Source: Rhytidiadelphus loreus
Taxonomy: Eukaryota > Streptophyta > Bryopsida > Hypnales > Hylocomiaceae
DNA: 64,000 bases
Assembly: GCA_947034895.1 (NCBI GenBank)
Contig: OX344763.1
Location: 28,643,025 to 28,707,024, forward strand
Direction of reading: 5' to 3'
Made by a program: the position numbers and the translations under genes. Each line of letters begins with the position of its first letter. Within the stretch, counting starts at the first letter, position 1. Shown in pieces: positions 47,582 to 59,559 of this stretch. Below the pieces are notes generated by a model. It did not search any database, had not been told where the DNA came from, and worked only from the letters and a program-made list of their open reading frames with translations.

Positions 47582-49849
47582 AGACTTGCATGAAAATGTA
47601 TAGAAAAAAAAATTCAAAAACTTTGATGAAATAAATTGTAAGATATTAGTGTTCAAAGTAAGAGGGAACTTTTATATTAAACCTAGATTCTTAGACTTTG
47701 AATTTGACCTTATATTTTTCTATTACAAAGTTTTGAGGTTTAAATCTTCATGGTGGTGTATTGAATTGAAAATCTAGTATTTCTTTACTTTAAAAAGAAA
47801 TTAATCCTTCAATTTTTTATTAAGTTGAAGTAGTAAAAGTAATTAAAATTAAATCATTACTAGTTCTAATATAAAATTGAAACATGTCCTAAAGTTGAGA
47901 TGATTGTTGAATATAATCTTCACCCTATGGACATTTTTCTTCAAATTCTTTTTGGAAATTGAGTTTACAAATAATTTCCATACATTATTTTTTCAAATAG
48001 AAGATTTCATTGTTCAAAAGAAAACTCTTTGTGACTTTCACATTACTAATTCAAATGGAATGAATCAAATATTTCCATGTAGGCATACATATATACGTAC
48101 ATTTTATTTTATTTTTTGAATTTTTGCGCTTTCTTTCATTGTGTGGAATTGAGCATTTTTAATTTAAAAAGGCATAATTTATTTTTTCTTAGTAAGCAAA
48201 TGAAACCCTGATATTTCATTTGATATCATACTAATCTTTTCTAAAATTTCAAAAAAAATTAGTGTTTGACTTTGAACCCTTGGGCATATGTATAGAAATT
48301 CATTATACTAATATTAGAATAACACTAAAATCAATATTGTAGTAACATCATTTTAGTTTACAAAATATACTTATATAGTTCTAGAATTGAAACAATATTA
48401 AAATGAAAGCGAGGCGTATTTTAGGTAAAAATTGAGAAAAACTGCCACATTTTTGTGCATTGAGAAAAAAATGAAAAAATTCTCAAAATTCTCAAAATTC
48501 AACCATACAAATTTATATTAGACTACTATAGAAATTAATAGAATTTTTTTCAGAAACTTTGACTGAATAGATTGAAAGATAATAATGTTTGAAGTTAGAA
48601 GAATTTTTTTCTGACCTTGTGAGATAGGACTAGCAACCTGTAACTCCTCTTAGAGTGAAATTTTCACACTACACATGGTTATTTTTTTTACATTTGCATC
48701 TTGTATTATATAAGATACACACTTGCCAAAGCTCAAAAGTGAAGGAGGAGTTTTGTTAAAGTTGCTTGATTAGAAAAAAATATTGAGGGTAGCATAACTT
48801 TTGATCCAAGCATCTAATCGGATAAAAAATTATATTCCTACTAAAGGGGTACTTGTAGATATACCTTGTGTCAAAATTTTATGACCATCCTACCAAAATT
48901 GACTTCATAGGAATCTACTTGAATTTTCAATTGTCTATTCAGGAGACAATTGTCCATTAGTGTTGAATGAATATGTTACATTGTATTCATGACACTATGT
49001 ATATCATAAAGGATATTTTTATAGCCATTGTTCTAGGAGTAGGCAACTATAAGTTTGGCCCGACCAATTTTTCTTGAAATAATGATTATTTTAATTTATT
49101 GGTATTGTATAAAATTATTGGTGATAATACATGCAAATCTAATTGTATGCCTGAATGTAATCTACAATTTTCATTCAAATGTTTACATTAAATTTATCTT
49201 TCAAGCACTATTTTATAATAAAATTCTGAAAATTGTTAAGATATTATAATAATATGTTCTTTGCTATAGTTTACTTTGGATCATTGTAATTATAGATAAA
49301 ACTAGAAATTAGATTGGAATCCCTAGGACCAATAGTAGAGGAGAAAAATTATTTGTATATTCACTCTCCTTCATATGTAGCTACAAATATATTTTGAATA
49401 CACTCACTTCTTTCCATTACAAGTGTTTTGGCCTGTCTAAAGGGTTGTTTGAGTTTGGTTCCGGTTGCTCGGAACCAGCCTTTGTTGGGTGGAATAAAAA
49501 ATTATTAAAAAATTATTAAAAGATCAAAAGAATTATAAGAATTATAAAACTAAAATTAAAATTAAAAAATATTAAAAAAAAAATGTGACAATAATATTTT
49601 TTTATATTACTTGACGTAGCAGTTGCCATGCGACGTCAATTAATTGTTGTGGAGGAGTTCCCAAAGTTTGAGAATTTGGAGGAACGTAGGGGAACTCATA
49701 GTCATGTAGACAAGCCGAAATTCATGTAATGTTCTTGCATACTTTGATTTTATAACCTATTTGTAGTAGTATTGTTTCATTGCCTATTCTCATCAAAAAT
49801 CACCAAATCTTGAGGTACTCCTTAGCCTTTTGGATTTTGGAAAACTAAC
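47582..49849. repeat. AT-rich gap with inverted dispersed repeat (48840-49255)
   Basis: The part 48840-49255, read on the minus strand, matches 57825-58600 on the plus strand, including 'catttgaatgaaaattgtagatta', 'gtattatcaccaataatt' and 'gacaattgtc'. The two copies form a 9-kb-spaced inverted pair around the copia relic and the ATG18 gene. No gene is seen. At 49440-49640 a short GC-richer patch is followed by an A/T block. Confidence 0.55.
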
Positions 49850-49850
49850 A

Positions 49851-52060
49851 TCAATAAAAAAATTTCCTTTCAAATTTTGGATTAGGGTTTAATGTAAATA
49901 TCTTGAAATGCTCTTGATTAGATGCTCCTCCTTTTAAAGATAGAAAAATATCTTCCTCAAATTGACAATTGGCAAAATGAGCACACAACAACATACTAGT
50001 TGATGGATTTATATAACAAATAATACTTGGAGAATCAAACCCAAAATAAATGCTTTCTTGTTGATGAGCTCCAATGGTTTGGCATTGAGGTTTCAAGATT
50101 TGAATCCATACATTGCAATCAAATACTCGTAGGTGAAATACACGGAGGTCATGTTCCAAAATAAATTCTTGTGAAGAAACAATTTCTAAAGATGAAGGAC
50201 GGAGTCGAATGAGAGTTGCAACATGTAAAATTGCATGCCCTCACATAGATGTAGGCAAATTTGTGTGTAGAAACAATGGTCTCGTAATAAGTTGGATCTA
50301 TTTGATAAATGACCCTGCAAGTCCATTTTGAGCATGGTTGTATGAAATCGAATAGTTAAAGTCAATTCTAATTGCAACACAGCAATCTTCAAAATATTTT
50401 GATTGAAATTCTTGAGCATTATCCATATGTAGTATTTTGATTGATAATCAAAGAAATGAGCCTTGAAACGGATAACATTGAAAGTAAATTGACAAATGCC
50501 AAATTTTTTGTTGATAATAGCAAGACATGTCATTGTTTGCTTGATGCATCAACCAAAACCAAAAAAATATCAGAATGGTTTAAATATGGGATTAATTGAA
50601 CCACAAATATCACCATGTAGCCTTAAAAGCATAGGTGGTAATTTACGAGGAAGTTTTCATAAGGATGGTTTGGCAATTAATTTTCCTTGCACGCATGTTT
50701 GGCATGATTTTATTAAATTGGTATCTGTTGGTTGCAAATTATATTCAGCAATACATGAAATATTTTTTTTGAATGAAGTAGAGCTTAAATGGCCCAACCT
50801 TCCATGTCAAAGTGAAATTTTATTAACTTTACAAGACAAAGCAAAACTAGATCCAACTAATAGTTGGATCACAATCCGATATAAATCACTTGTCGTAGCA
50901 AAAGCTATTTCTACGACTTTATTGTTTTGTACAAAAACCAAAGACTTTTGTTTATCTAGAGTTTGGTGAGAGATGAAAACCATTAGTACGCACATCTCGA
51001 TAGCTGATTAGGCTCTGAGGCACAAAGGGAGAAAACATAGCATGCATGCATGTAATGGTGGTGCCCTCAAGCAATATCACTTTTGCTAGTTCCTCTTGAA
51101 AACAAAACACATTCAATCCAGTCATAGTCATCAAATTTCTGGTTTGCCAAATTGAAAGATTATTTTCATCAAAAAAATTATCCCTTAAAATTGTATGTGT
51201 AGTTGTAGGGTTAAAGAGTACATGACAAGACTCACCAATGGAAGTATCTTCAACAATATGAGTTTCGAAGTCTTTGACAGCTCCAAATGGATTTATAGAG
51301 TAGGCTTCTTGAGTTTGAGCTCGGAGCTTCTAGTTTTCTTGGAACATCTTAACAAAATACTTTAATGCTTGGTAAACATTTGCTAGATGGCCCATTCTAC
51401 CACATTTGTAGGAAAAACACATCTCTAATGGACGCTTACCATAACTATTAGTAGAAAAAGTGGTATTCTTCTTCTATGCATGTTGGTTATTACGGCTATG
51501 ACTACCTGAATGTTTATAGTGATTTTTTCCATGTTTATGTGGTTTAGGTTTAATTTGAGAAACCTTTGCAACATGAGACTTATGAACCATAGTTCCGATT
51601 GAACGGGCCTCTACATTACGCAAGAGAAATTTGTTTTGTTTTTCAACAAGAAGTAATAGAGACATGAGATTTGAGTGGTTTTCAAACTTCATGTTTTTAT
51701 ATTGTTGTGCAAGGACAACAAAGACTAGTGGAAATGTTGAGAGAGTTTTCACAATCATTTCTTCCTCGGTAATGGCTTGACTAATGACTATATAATCTTA
51801 GTTGTAATATTATACAATATAGTTCATTATTGAAAGAAACAAGTGTTGAAAAATTCAACACTTGTAAATGAATTCAATCATAAAGGGCTCTAGAAGGAAG
51901 ATGGTTTTCTAGTGATCAAAGTGAGATTTGAGCTTATGCCAAAGCTCATTTGGATTTTCAAGTTCCAAATATTGATTTTACAAAGATGGAACAAGATGGC
52001 GCCAGAGCAAAAGCAAAATTTTCCAAGAAGTAAAAGTAGAAACAAAGGTACTTACAATAG
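49851..52060 (-). pseudogene. Ty1/copia gag-pol relic
   Basis: Read leftward. A gag part: NELWHKLKSHFDH, AITEEEMIVKTLSTFP and a degenerate CCHC knuckle (CFSYKCGRMGHLANV). Then a linker with LLEGTTITCMHAMFSPFVPQ and LISYRDVRTNGFH, an integrase portion (RLGHLS, HMDNAQEFQS, QNGLAGSFIK, RPLFLHTNLP, GHAILHVATLIRLRP), and after it YFGFDSPSIICYINPSTSM and FANCQFEEDIF. This is the usual copia order, protease region then integrase. Many stops and frameshifts are present. Reverse transcriptase is not seen, and flanking long terminal repeats were not identified. Confidence 0.7.
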
Positions 52061-52609
52061 AAATATGGTGAAAAGTAATACAATATAATAATTGCTCTGC
52101 AAATATATGTGATTTTGTTGTTTTTGCCATCAACTACTAGTTGTGGGAAATGAAGAGACTAAAGTCTTGGTGTCTAAATAGTAGTAGTAGCCACTTGGAT
52201 AATTATTGAAGTAGCAATAGAAGATGTTGAAGTACTCATGATGGAGAAAGATTTGTAGAGAGAATTTTGAAATTAGGATTTTTAATGAAATAAAAGATAA
52301 AGATAAAGATAAAGATTAAATTAAATTAAATATTCAAGATAAAATATTTAAAATTTAAAATTAAAAAAAAAAGATAAAATAAATGAATTAGAAAAAATAA
52401 AAGATAAAGATAAAGATAAAAGAAAATATAGGGATAAGGATAAAGAAAAATATTTAAAAAAATAAAAATAGTTGCTGGGGACCTAAGGTTTGGAGAGACA
52501 ATAGAGAGAGGCAAAGAAGGAAGCCAGAAAGGAGCTAGAGGGACGAAGTAGGGGATGGAGGAGAACCTAGAGAAGGAAAAAGATAAATCATGAAGGGACA
52601 TAGGAAGAA

Positions 52610-52840
52610 GGAAGAGTTGGATGAGCAGAGAGAGGGGAGGTTCGGTAGGGAGGTGGCATCTAGTGGCATGAACTAGATGAGTGGAGAGAAGGGGATTCAA
52701 CAGGGAAGCAAGAGTTGGGTAGTAGGAACTAGGTGAGCGGAGAGAGGAGGATTCAGTAGGGAGGCAAGAGTTGGGTAGCAGGAACTAGATGAGTGTAGAG
52801 AGGGGCGTTCAACAAGGAGGCAAAAGTTGGATAGTAAAAG
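52610..52840. repeat. ~56-bp purine-rich minisatellite
   Basis: The word 'aactagatgag' starts at 52671, 52727 (variant aactaggtgag) and 52783. Each unit continues 'tggagagaggggattcaacagggaggcaagagttgggtagtag'. About three and a half units are present in a longer purine-rich tract (52480-53040). Confidence 0.7.
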
Positions 52841-54535
52841 TTTTGGGGGAGGCAAAGAGTTGCTAGGAGAGCCAGAGAGGAGGCATGGGTTATTGGAGGG
52901 GGAAATGAGGGCTAGAGAATAGACATGGGTTGTTGGAGGAAGAGAAGAGGTAGGGGTTTCTAAGGGGAAGAATAGGGAGTTTTATGAAGAATAGAGAGAA
53001 GAGATGTGGAGGGGAGTCAAAACCTCCTCCCCAAAAAATTCCTAAATTGGAAGTTTAGAAACTAAAAATTGGAAGCGTGAGATAGTGCTAATGAAAGCAT
53101 GAAAGCATGCTAATAATGTATTATGCAATAGAAAACTAAACAAAACCACAAAACTAAGGTAGCAACAACCAAAGTGCTCAAATGACTGATGACTAGCTAG
53201 TACTACTAAAGTGGATGGCCTATTTTCTTTCTTGCCCAAACAATTGGGTTGTACCATAACATACATTGTACCCATGAAAAAATAATTGGATAGGTTCAAA
53301 GTTGAATCTAATAGTGTACTGCACGAAAATTGATCTATTTATGTGTATAATATGTTTGTACTATAGAGCACCAAGGGTTGCACAATTCATCTATTCTCTA
53401 ACCCTAAGTTTGGGATGTTGGCGGTTCTTCTCTTGAAAGTATGGATGGAGGAGCCTTTGCAAGCTGCATTCAAAATGTTTGTGCAATTTGCACAACTGCA
53501 CCAATTCTGCATCACGTGCATGCTAGTTTATTTTGCTTTTAATTGGACGTTCATATTGATAGAAAGATCTGTGCAAAGTTAGGCTTGCACCTGCTTCCGG
53601 CCCATGCACATCACCTTGACATACTCCTCGAAGACAATTTAAGCACCTCAATTAATCTGTGAGGAATGATCTGCTATTTAATTTCCAAGTAGTAAGTTAC
53701 CCTCATGAAAAAGCTGAGTGCACCGTAGCAACCAGTCTAATAAAACTCCTTTGCAAAATGGCATGTCATTACCATCAATTGTGATATAGTTAACTACCAT
53801 CTCTATAAGTCCTGGATTAAACCCATATCTACTCCCTGTGCACGTCCACAGGGATTGAACGTAAACCACCTGTACTTAATATAATCAAGGTGAGAAAACT
53901 GGACCAATAAGCCTCACATTTCGAGGTACAATTTTTCCATTTTCAATCTAGGAAGGATTGCGTTACTTGGCATTCAGTGCTTTTACCAAAATGAAGTGCT
54001 ACGTACAGTCACTATGAAATGTGACTCTTTTATCAACCAGTCATCAAAAATCACAACTCAAATACAAAAAAAATAAAGTATTCTTGGATTACAATTTGGT
54101 ATTCACAGTTATCATAAAAGGTCTTCTTACAAATTCTTACTGTACAGCTAAAACATAATTTGTCCTCAGTGTATTTGATAGAGCAGCATATCAGCATAAG
54201 CTTCAAATCCGTCTGAAGAGATGCATCTGCTCTCGGGAGGATCAGTTCGATCTCTAAAGACCCGAGGAGCCTTCATGGCATAAGGCTACGTAAATAAATA
54301 AATACGCAGGAATCAGGCTACCATAAGATTTACACTCGGTTCTGAGATATCCTTCGAAAGAATTCAACGGCATTCTGCTGTAACGCGTGGACAGGACATC
54401 CTTCGGCAAAGCATTGCAGTATTCCATGATACTGTGCACGAGCACACCGTTGCACCAAAAGCTTCCACTTTCATTAAGGGACTGAATTTCCCCTCCAATC
54501 ACACGTCCAATAGTGTTAGGTTCGACCATCTGTAT
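52841..54535. other. Gap between copia relic and ATG18; includes the ATG18 3'UTR side
   Basis: A purine-rich tract runs to about 53040 and no gene follows. The part nearest 54535 should be the 3'UTR of the minus-strand ATG18 gene. The 91-codon frame at 54254-54529 lies just downstream of its stop and is not conserved-looking. Confidence 0.45.
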
Positions 54536-56479
54536 TTATACAGTGACAGTTTCCTCCTCCGCTCCATCATGCTTCAAAAAACGCTCATACTCAGTTTGCA
54601 CCATTTCTCCACCATGGGTTCCATCAAAGGAGCACCTGTAATAACTGGACAATGCAGCAGTAATTCTATCAGAATGAACTCCACATACGAATTTTGCAAG
54701 GAAACTGGGTTTGACGCTCAGCCTGAGCCCAAGTAAAAAATACAGCTTAGCAAATAGACAGCAAAGAATGATCGTCAAGTCCAACTTTTCTAAAGCACCC
54801 TAGCCAGAATCGTGTCAAGGGTACAGCTTTAAACTTGAATTTGCATCACATATGATCTTACAAACATACCTGCCATTGGCGCAAACAATGACAATAGTAT
54901 TCTTCTGTGGGCCGAATGCAACAATTGTCCTCGTCTCTTCAGGAACACGAAATTGTGCAAAAGACCACTCTGAACTGAAGTACTTGGGCAGGACACCTGC
55001 AATCAATAGTCAAAGTTAGAGTATGAGCATTACGTAGATGAGTTTAATCGAACAGATAATATAGACTTCAACAAGCCACCACAGGAAACAACTCGAGTCC
55101 TGTATTTTGGTCTCTATATCCTCATAAATTGCATGCAGTCTCAAGAAGCCCTAAGGTACGAATTGATAGCTAGCGAGAAAGGAATAGACCCAAGATAAAT
55201 AAATTGGTCACCTTTCATGAAGGCTAATGATGAACCCGCATTTGCCGTTGCAAACGACAATAATGAGGCCGGGGCACCAAGGAGATAACCCCCGCCTCCA
55301 CCAGATGAGATTGCCGTTCCATTGGAAGATGGTGACGCAGCCGTCGAAATGATCTCGGAGCGAGTTTCTTCAGTTGTGGATTTCAAACCAAATACATGCA
55401 CGGTGCCCTTGTCGCTAGAAACAGCAAGCCAGTGTGCATTTGCAGAGAAGGAGATACTATAAATCTCTGCTCGCTCAGCTCCTCGTCGAAGCTGCGAAGG
55501 ACATGAAAACAATCAATAAGAGATCATCCGCAGCAACTCAACGATGATTCTTAGTGAACCAAAACATGTTGCCAGTGACTATCCTTGCGATATCTTCAAA
55601 GATATTCATAAAAAAAGAATATCAGAGCGAAAGCAAGATGGTTCAATCATGTTCAGCAACAAACGACATAAAATAAAATTTTGTTACCTCTTGCAATTTC
55701 GAACCATCCACAGTACTGAAGATGCGAATAAGGGTACCCTTGTTACTAGCTGTGGCCAGGAAAGCGCCATTTTGGCTGAGTGCGAAACATGCAAGAGAAG
55801 AGTCGTGCGCCTGCACAAACCTAGTCTTCTTCACACTGTACAACTCGATCCGGATCTCCCCTCGCCGCTGCCCAGGGCATGCAAGGACACATGACGTTGG
55901 GCCAGGAGAGAGTGCACAAATGCCCCTAGTATTCGACAGCGTCTCAATTTGGTGAAGCAGCTTTAGATCAGCGAAATTGTACACATAGATCTTAAATTCG
56001 AGCACGACAACAATTTTGTCCCTCCGCAAACGAACAGCTCGAACTTCACTCCTGAATGAGAGCTCACCAATACACCGGCTCTGCTGATCGTCCCAAATCA
56101 TGACCTTATTGGGAGAGTACCGAGGTGCCTTGCCACCACCGACAAGAGCCAAGATGTTGCACCGGAACAGCATCTCCACTAGAGCAATGCCGGCACCATC
56201 AAATTCACGACGAAATGTCTCTTTGAAAGGATCGCAGTTGTAGATGCGGAAACCTGTCTGTGTGCCACACGAGAAGCATCCATAATCCTGGTTGAAAGCG
56301 ACTGAGAGAAGGGCTTCCTCCACAGGTGTTGCTTGGGGTATCTCTCGCCCGGGTGAAGTCTGAGGTGAAACCGTGAGTGAGCTGGAAGAGACTGGCGAAG
56401 GCGACATGGAATCAGAACTAATTTTATTGTGATGCCCCTGCTGAGAGGGCGGCACTTGCAAAGGCGCTGCTAGGGCCAT
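54536..56479 (-). CDS. ATG18: Autophagy PROPPIN, ATG18/WIPI family
   Basis: A seven-bladed WD-repeat protein that binds PI3P/PI(3,5)P2 and acts with ATG2 on the growing phagophore. Coding exons: 55688-56479, 55212-55491, 54870-54996 and 54536-54644, with GT-AG introns and agreeing phases. Total 1308 nt, 435 residues, the usual length for plant ATG18a-like proteins. Start ATG is at 56479; no other in-frame ATG lies upstream in the same open stretch. Residues 1-50 are a Ser/Pro-rich leader. Then come [17 protein letters not shown], the [18 protein letters not shown] block and [15 protein letters not shown]. The lipid-binding LRRG box (265-268) begins exon 2. [18 protein letters not shown] spans the exon 2/3 junction, and SYYRCSFD starts exon 4. 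All key blocks are intact. Confidence 0.93.
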
Positions 56480-56561
56480 AATGAGAAACCACCGTGTCCA
56501 GAAAATAACACCTTCATGCAACTGCCACAACTTTTCTGCCTGATTTCTTTATTATAGAGCA

Positions 56562-57407
56562 CTGCAACAAAAAAACGATAGTTTTAGTAAGATAGGAACT
56601 CCAAACTATAAACCCTATCCATCTCATCCTTCTTCCCCATACACAAATACTTTTCAAAACAGGACATACAAACTTAAAACCCTCTGAAAACCCTTTGGAA
56701 GCGAATTATCTAACAGAAACAGAGGCCCAGAGAAAAACATAACAATGGGACAATTCTATCAACTCGACACGGAAAAGTCACTAAAGAGAGTAAGATGTAC
56801 TGCTTGAACCTCATATCAGCTTTCAGGTCATTGTTCCACCGTAAATTTCAGCACGCCTTGCCAAATTTCAAACATGAATCGAAACTAAAGGCGCTAACCA
56901 ACTTCAGCACCTAGCAGCCGCAATCGTGAAAGGAAAACCTACTAATCGAACGTGACTCCGAAACGCTACATGAAAACGTAACAATTACTTCGCTTCAAGA
57001 CAAATTCACTGCGCCGTCTAATCAAACACTGGCCACTAAGAACCCATCTACGAACCCATCGACAGATAAGCGGGAACTCAAAGTAAATGCAGAGCACCAC
57101 CCAATCGTGAGCACTAAAACCCCGTTCCAGCCCCTTACAAATTTAGCAATTCAATTCAACGTGAAAACGTGAGACGTATACCCCTGATATCTTCCACAAC
57201 CAACGATCCTCAAGAGTGCGAAAAACGCAATCAGAGTCCCAAAAGCAAGTGTCCTCCAAAACCCTAAAAACTAGTCACGCGACAAACAGACCCGATTGCA
57301 CCCAAAAAAGCAATGAAAATAGAAAAAGAGAGATTGAAAACCTCCATGAAGTGTAATCCGAAGCTCTACAATCATCAAACCAACCGAATTATGCTTTTGA
57401 GAGGTAC
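56562..57407 (-). other. Probable 5'UTR intron of ATG18
   Basis: The donor TTTTCAG/GTACCTC (intron starts at 57407) and acceptor TTTTTTTGTTGCAG/TGCTC (ends at 56562) would remove 846 bases from the leader and leave about 80 bases of leader before the ATG. The stretch between has no open frame of note and several intron-like T runs on the minus strand. Inferred from signals only. Confidence 0.6.
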
Positions 57408-57782
57408 CTGAAAAGGAAGCCGCGGAAACCTAGAAACACCACCAAATTTCACCTCGTTTCTTTAGATGAGTTATTGATTTGGATTAGGTCACCCTATGAA
57501 TGCTTATTGCCAGGGACAGATTGGTGCAACCCGACGCAGCTCGCGCTTGTGACGGAGCTTACAGAAGAGAGAGGAACGATAACAACAACGTTGCTGCTGC
57601 ACACACCCAACTTCGGTATTGCGGTAAAGGAAGACGACGAACTTCCACTTGAGCTTTACAAGGGTTCTGTCCAACCACAAGATGACACGTGTCGAAAACT
57701 CGAAGATATGTTTTACTTGTGGAGGAATTATTGGATCCTCAAAGGCACTTGGCCGGCATAAATCCAACTCCAAAAAGTAAAA

Positions 57783-57803
57783 GGGAAAGGGAAAGGGAAA
57801 GGG
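57783..57803 (+). promoter_or_regulatory. Four GGG tracts: possible G-quadruplex upstream of ATG18
   Basis: Four GGG runs separated by three AAA loops lie about 375 bp upstream of the likely ATG18 leader. The pattern meets the simplest rule for an intramolecular G-quadruplex on the plus strand (C-rich on the gene's sense strand). It could equally be a simple hexamer repeat. Confidence 0.45.
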
Positions 57804-57824
57804 ATACCTCAATACTTGAAAGTT

Positions 57825-58745
57825 GATTTGATGATTTTCAAAGTTTTATTATTAACTAGTGCTTAAAAGATAAGTTTAGTATGAACATTTGAATGAAAAT
57901 TGTAGATTATTAGCCATAGATTACACCCAGGCATATGATTAGATTTGCGTGTATTATCACCAATAATTCTATATAATACAAATAATTTTAAAATAATCAT
58001 TATTTCAAGTTTTTATTATGAACAAAATTTTGGCATTTCTTGATTAATTTTTTGCAACAAGCATGAAATGCCAAATTCTAATTACAATAATTTTTTTGAA
58101 TTTAAATTTCACTTACATTATATATTTTATTCTTATAATGCTTTCTAGAACCATAAGTCATATAATAATAATAATAATTTTCTAAAAATTATAAAATATT
58201 TATACAAAAGAATTTTCAAAATTTGTACAATAAAATGGTTGAAATAATTAGCACTCTCTTCATGAAATATTTGGATGGGAGAAATGCAAACTCAACTGCA
58301 AGTGGCTAAAATCGTATTTTCCTTCTATCCTTTTGGGGAGACATTTTGACTATAAAGGATTAAAGACAAATTAGAGGGGGAAGCAAATTTATAGTTGCCT
58401 ATTCCTAGACCAATGGTTCCAAAACATCCTTTGTGATATACATAATATGCTAGTGTAATGAATACAACATAATATATTTATTGACTCCTAAAGGACAATT
58501 ATTTGATGAATGAATAATTGAAAATTTAGGTAGATTCCTCTGAAGTCAATTTTGGTCAGATGTTCACAAAATTTTGACACAAGGTAAGACTACACGTACC
58601 CCCTTAGTAGGAATATAATTTTTTCTCAGATCAAGTGCTCGGATCAAAAGTTATGCTATCCTAAACCTTCTTTTTAAGATCAGGCAACTTTTGCAAAACT
58701 CTTCTTTTACTTTTGAAATTTGGCAGGTAAGGCCATATTCATTAA
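57825..58745 (+). repeat. Dispersed repeat copy, inverted relative to 48.8-49.3 kb
   Basis: Starts around 'gattttcaaagttttattatt', continues through 'gtattatcaccaataattctatataatac' and 'ttatagttgcctattcctaga', and ends with 'gacaattatttgatgaatgaataattgaaa..gtcaattttggtcagatgttcac' and 'ggcaacttttgcaaaactcttcttttac'. The last part also matches 10330-10410. No open frame is conserved, so it is a non-coding repeat or a very old element. Confidence 0.6.
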
Positions 58746-59555
58746 AACGAGACAATGTGGATTCTCATTTTAATCATGAGTATAAATTTAGTAGGTAAAA
58801 AAATTCATTAAATTGAGACTTTTCAATAAATTGAAAGAATTGAATAAATTGAGATTACGATATGTGAAGAGAATTACACATATTGAGGCTTTGTAGTGGT
58901 ACTTATACTTTTTTAATTGCGTATCGGACATCTCCAGCTGTTGGGGCTCGGTGCCGTTGGTTACGAGTTACCAAATTATTTCCCCGGCAACGATGGTTCG
59001 ATACCGGTTGGCGCTACCCCTGAGCTAGTGAAAAGGCAGAAAAAGTCACCGACACCCGCAGTTGGAGACCCTTTTATTGTGAGCTCTTTAGCATTCATAA
59101 TAAATAATAATGATTAGATCAATTGAAAAAGATTTTTCTATACAATTGGATTGAGAAGTTTTGAATTTTTCCTCATCATGAAATGTAAGTCCACAGACAA
59201 TTAGAAAGACAATTAATAAGATTCAAAAGCGTAATGTAGTAAAGGAAATAAAAAATGAAAATAAATATGTTATATTGCATAAAATCTTGAACATCCAATC
59301 TCAAGAAAATAATTTTTAAAAACATTAATATATCGAACAAATAGAACCTACAAACTTAAGACACTTCTTTCCAAGCTATTTGTTTTTGAACATTTTCTTT
59401 TCAATTTTTTTTCCAATCTCATAAAAATAACCTATCAATATCTTATAAAAATAACTTATTTTTCCAAAAATTCACTATAATTTTTGAAATATTTTGAAAA
59501 CAAACCTACAAAACCTACAAAACCCCTAATAACTACTTGTGTCTACAAACAATAT
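58746..59555. other. Gap without recognisable genes
   Basis: Mostly AT-rich. A GC-richer patch at 58930-59080 contains 'ggttcgatacc', which resembles a tRNA T-arm word, but no acceptor stem, D-arm or anticodon arm can be folded around it. Nothing else was recognised. Confidence 0.4.
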
Positions 59556-59559
59556 ATCT

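Noticed and set aside
50496..50969. 157-residue open frame on the plus strand
   Set aside because: It is antisense to the copia integrase relic, whose minus-strand motifs are recognisable.
56105..56140. 'gagtaccgagg' in ATG18 exon 1 as another palindrome copy
   Set aside because: It is part of the conserved coding sequence (APRYSPNK) and lacks the left half of the palindrome.
57474..57761. 95-residue frame upstream of ATG18
   Set aside because: It has no ATG at its start, lies in the ATG18 promoter region, and shows no known motif.
58920..59080. Possible tRNA ('ggttcgatacc' T-arm-like word)
   Set aside because: No acceptor stem, D-arm or anticodon loop can be assembled around it.
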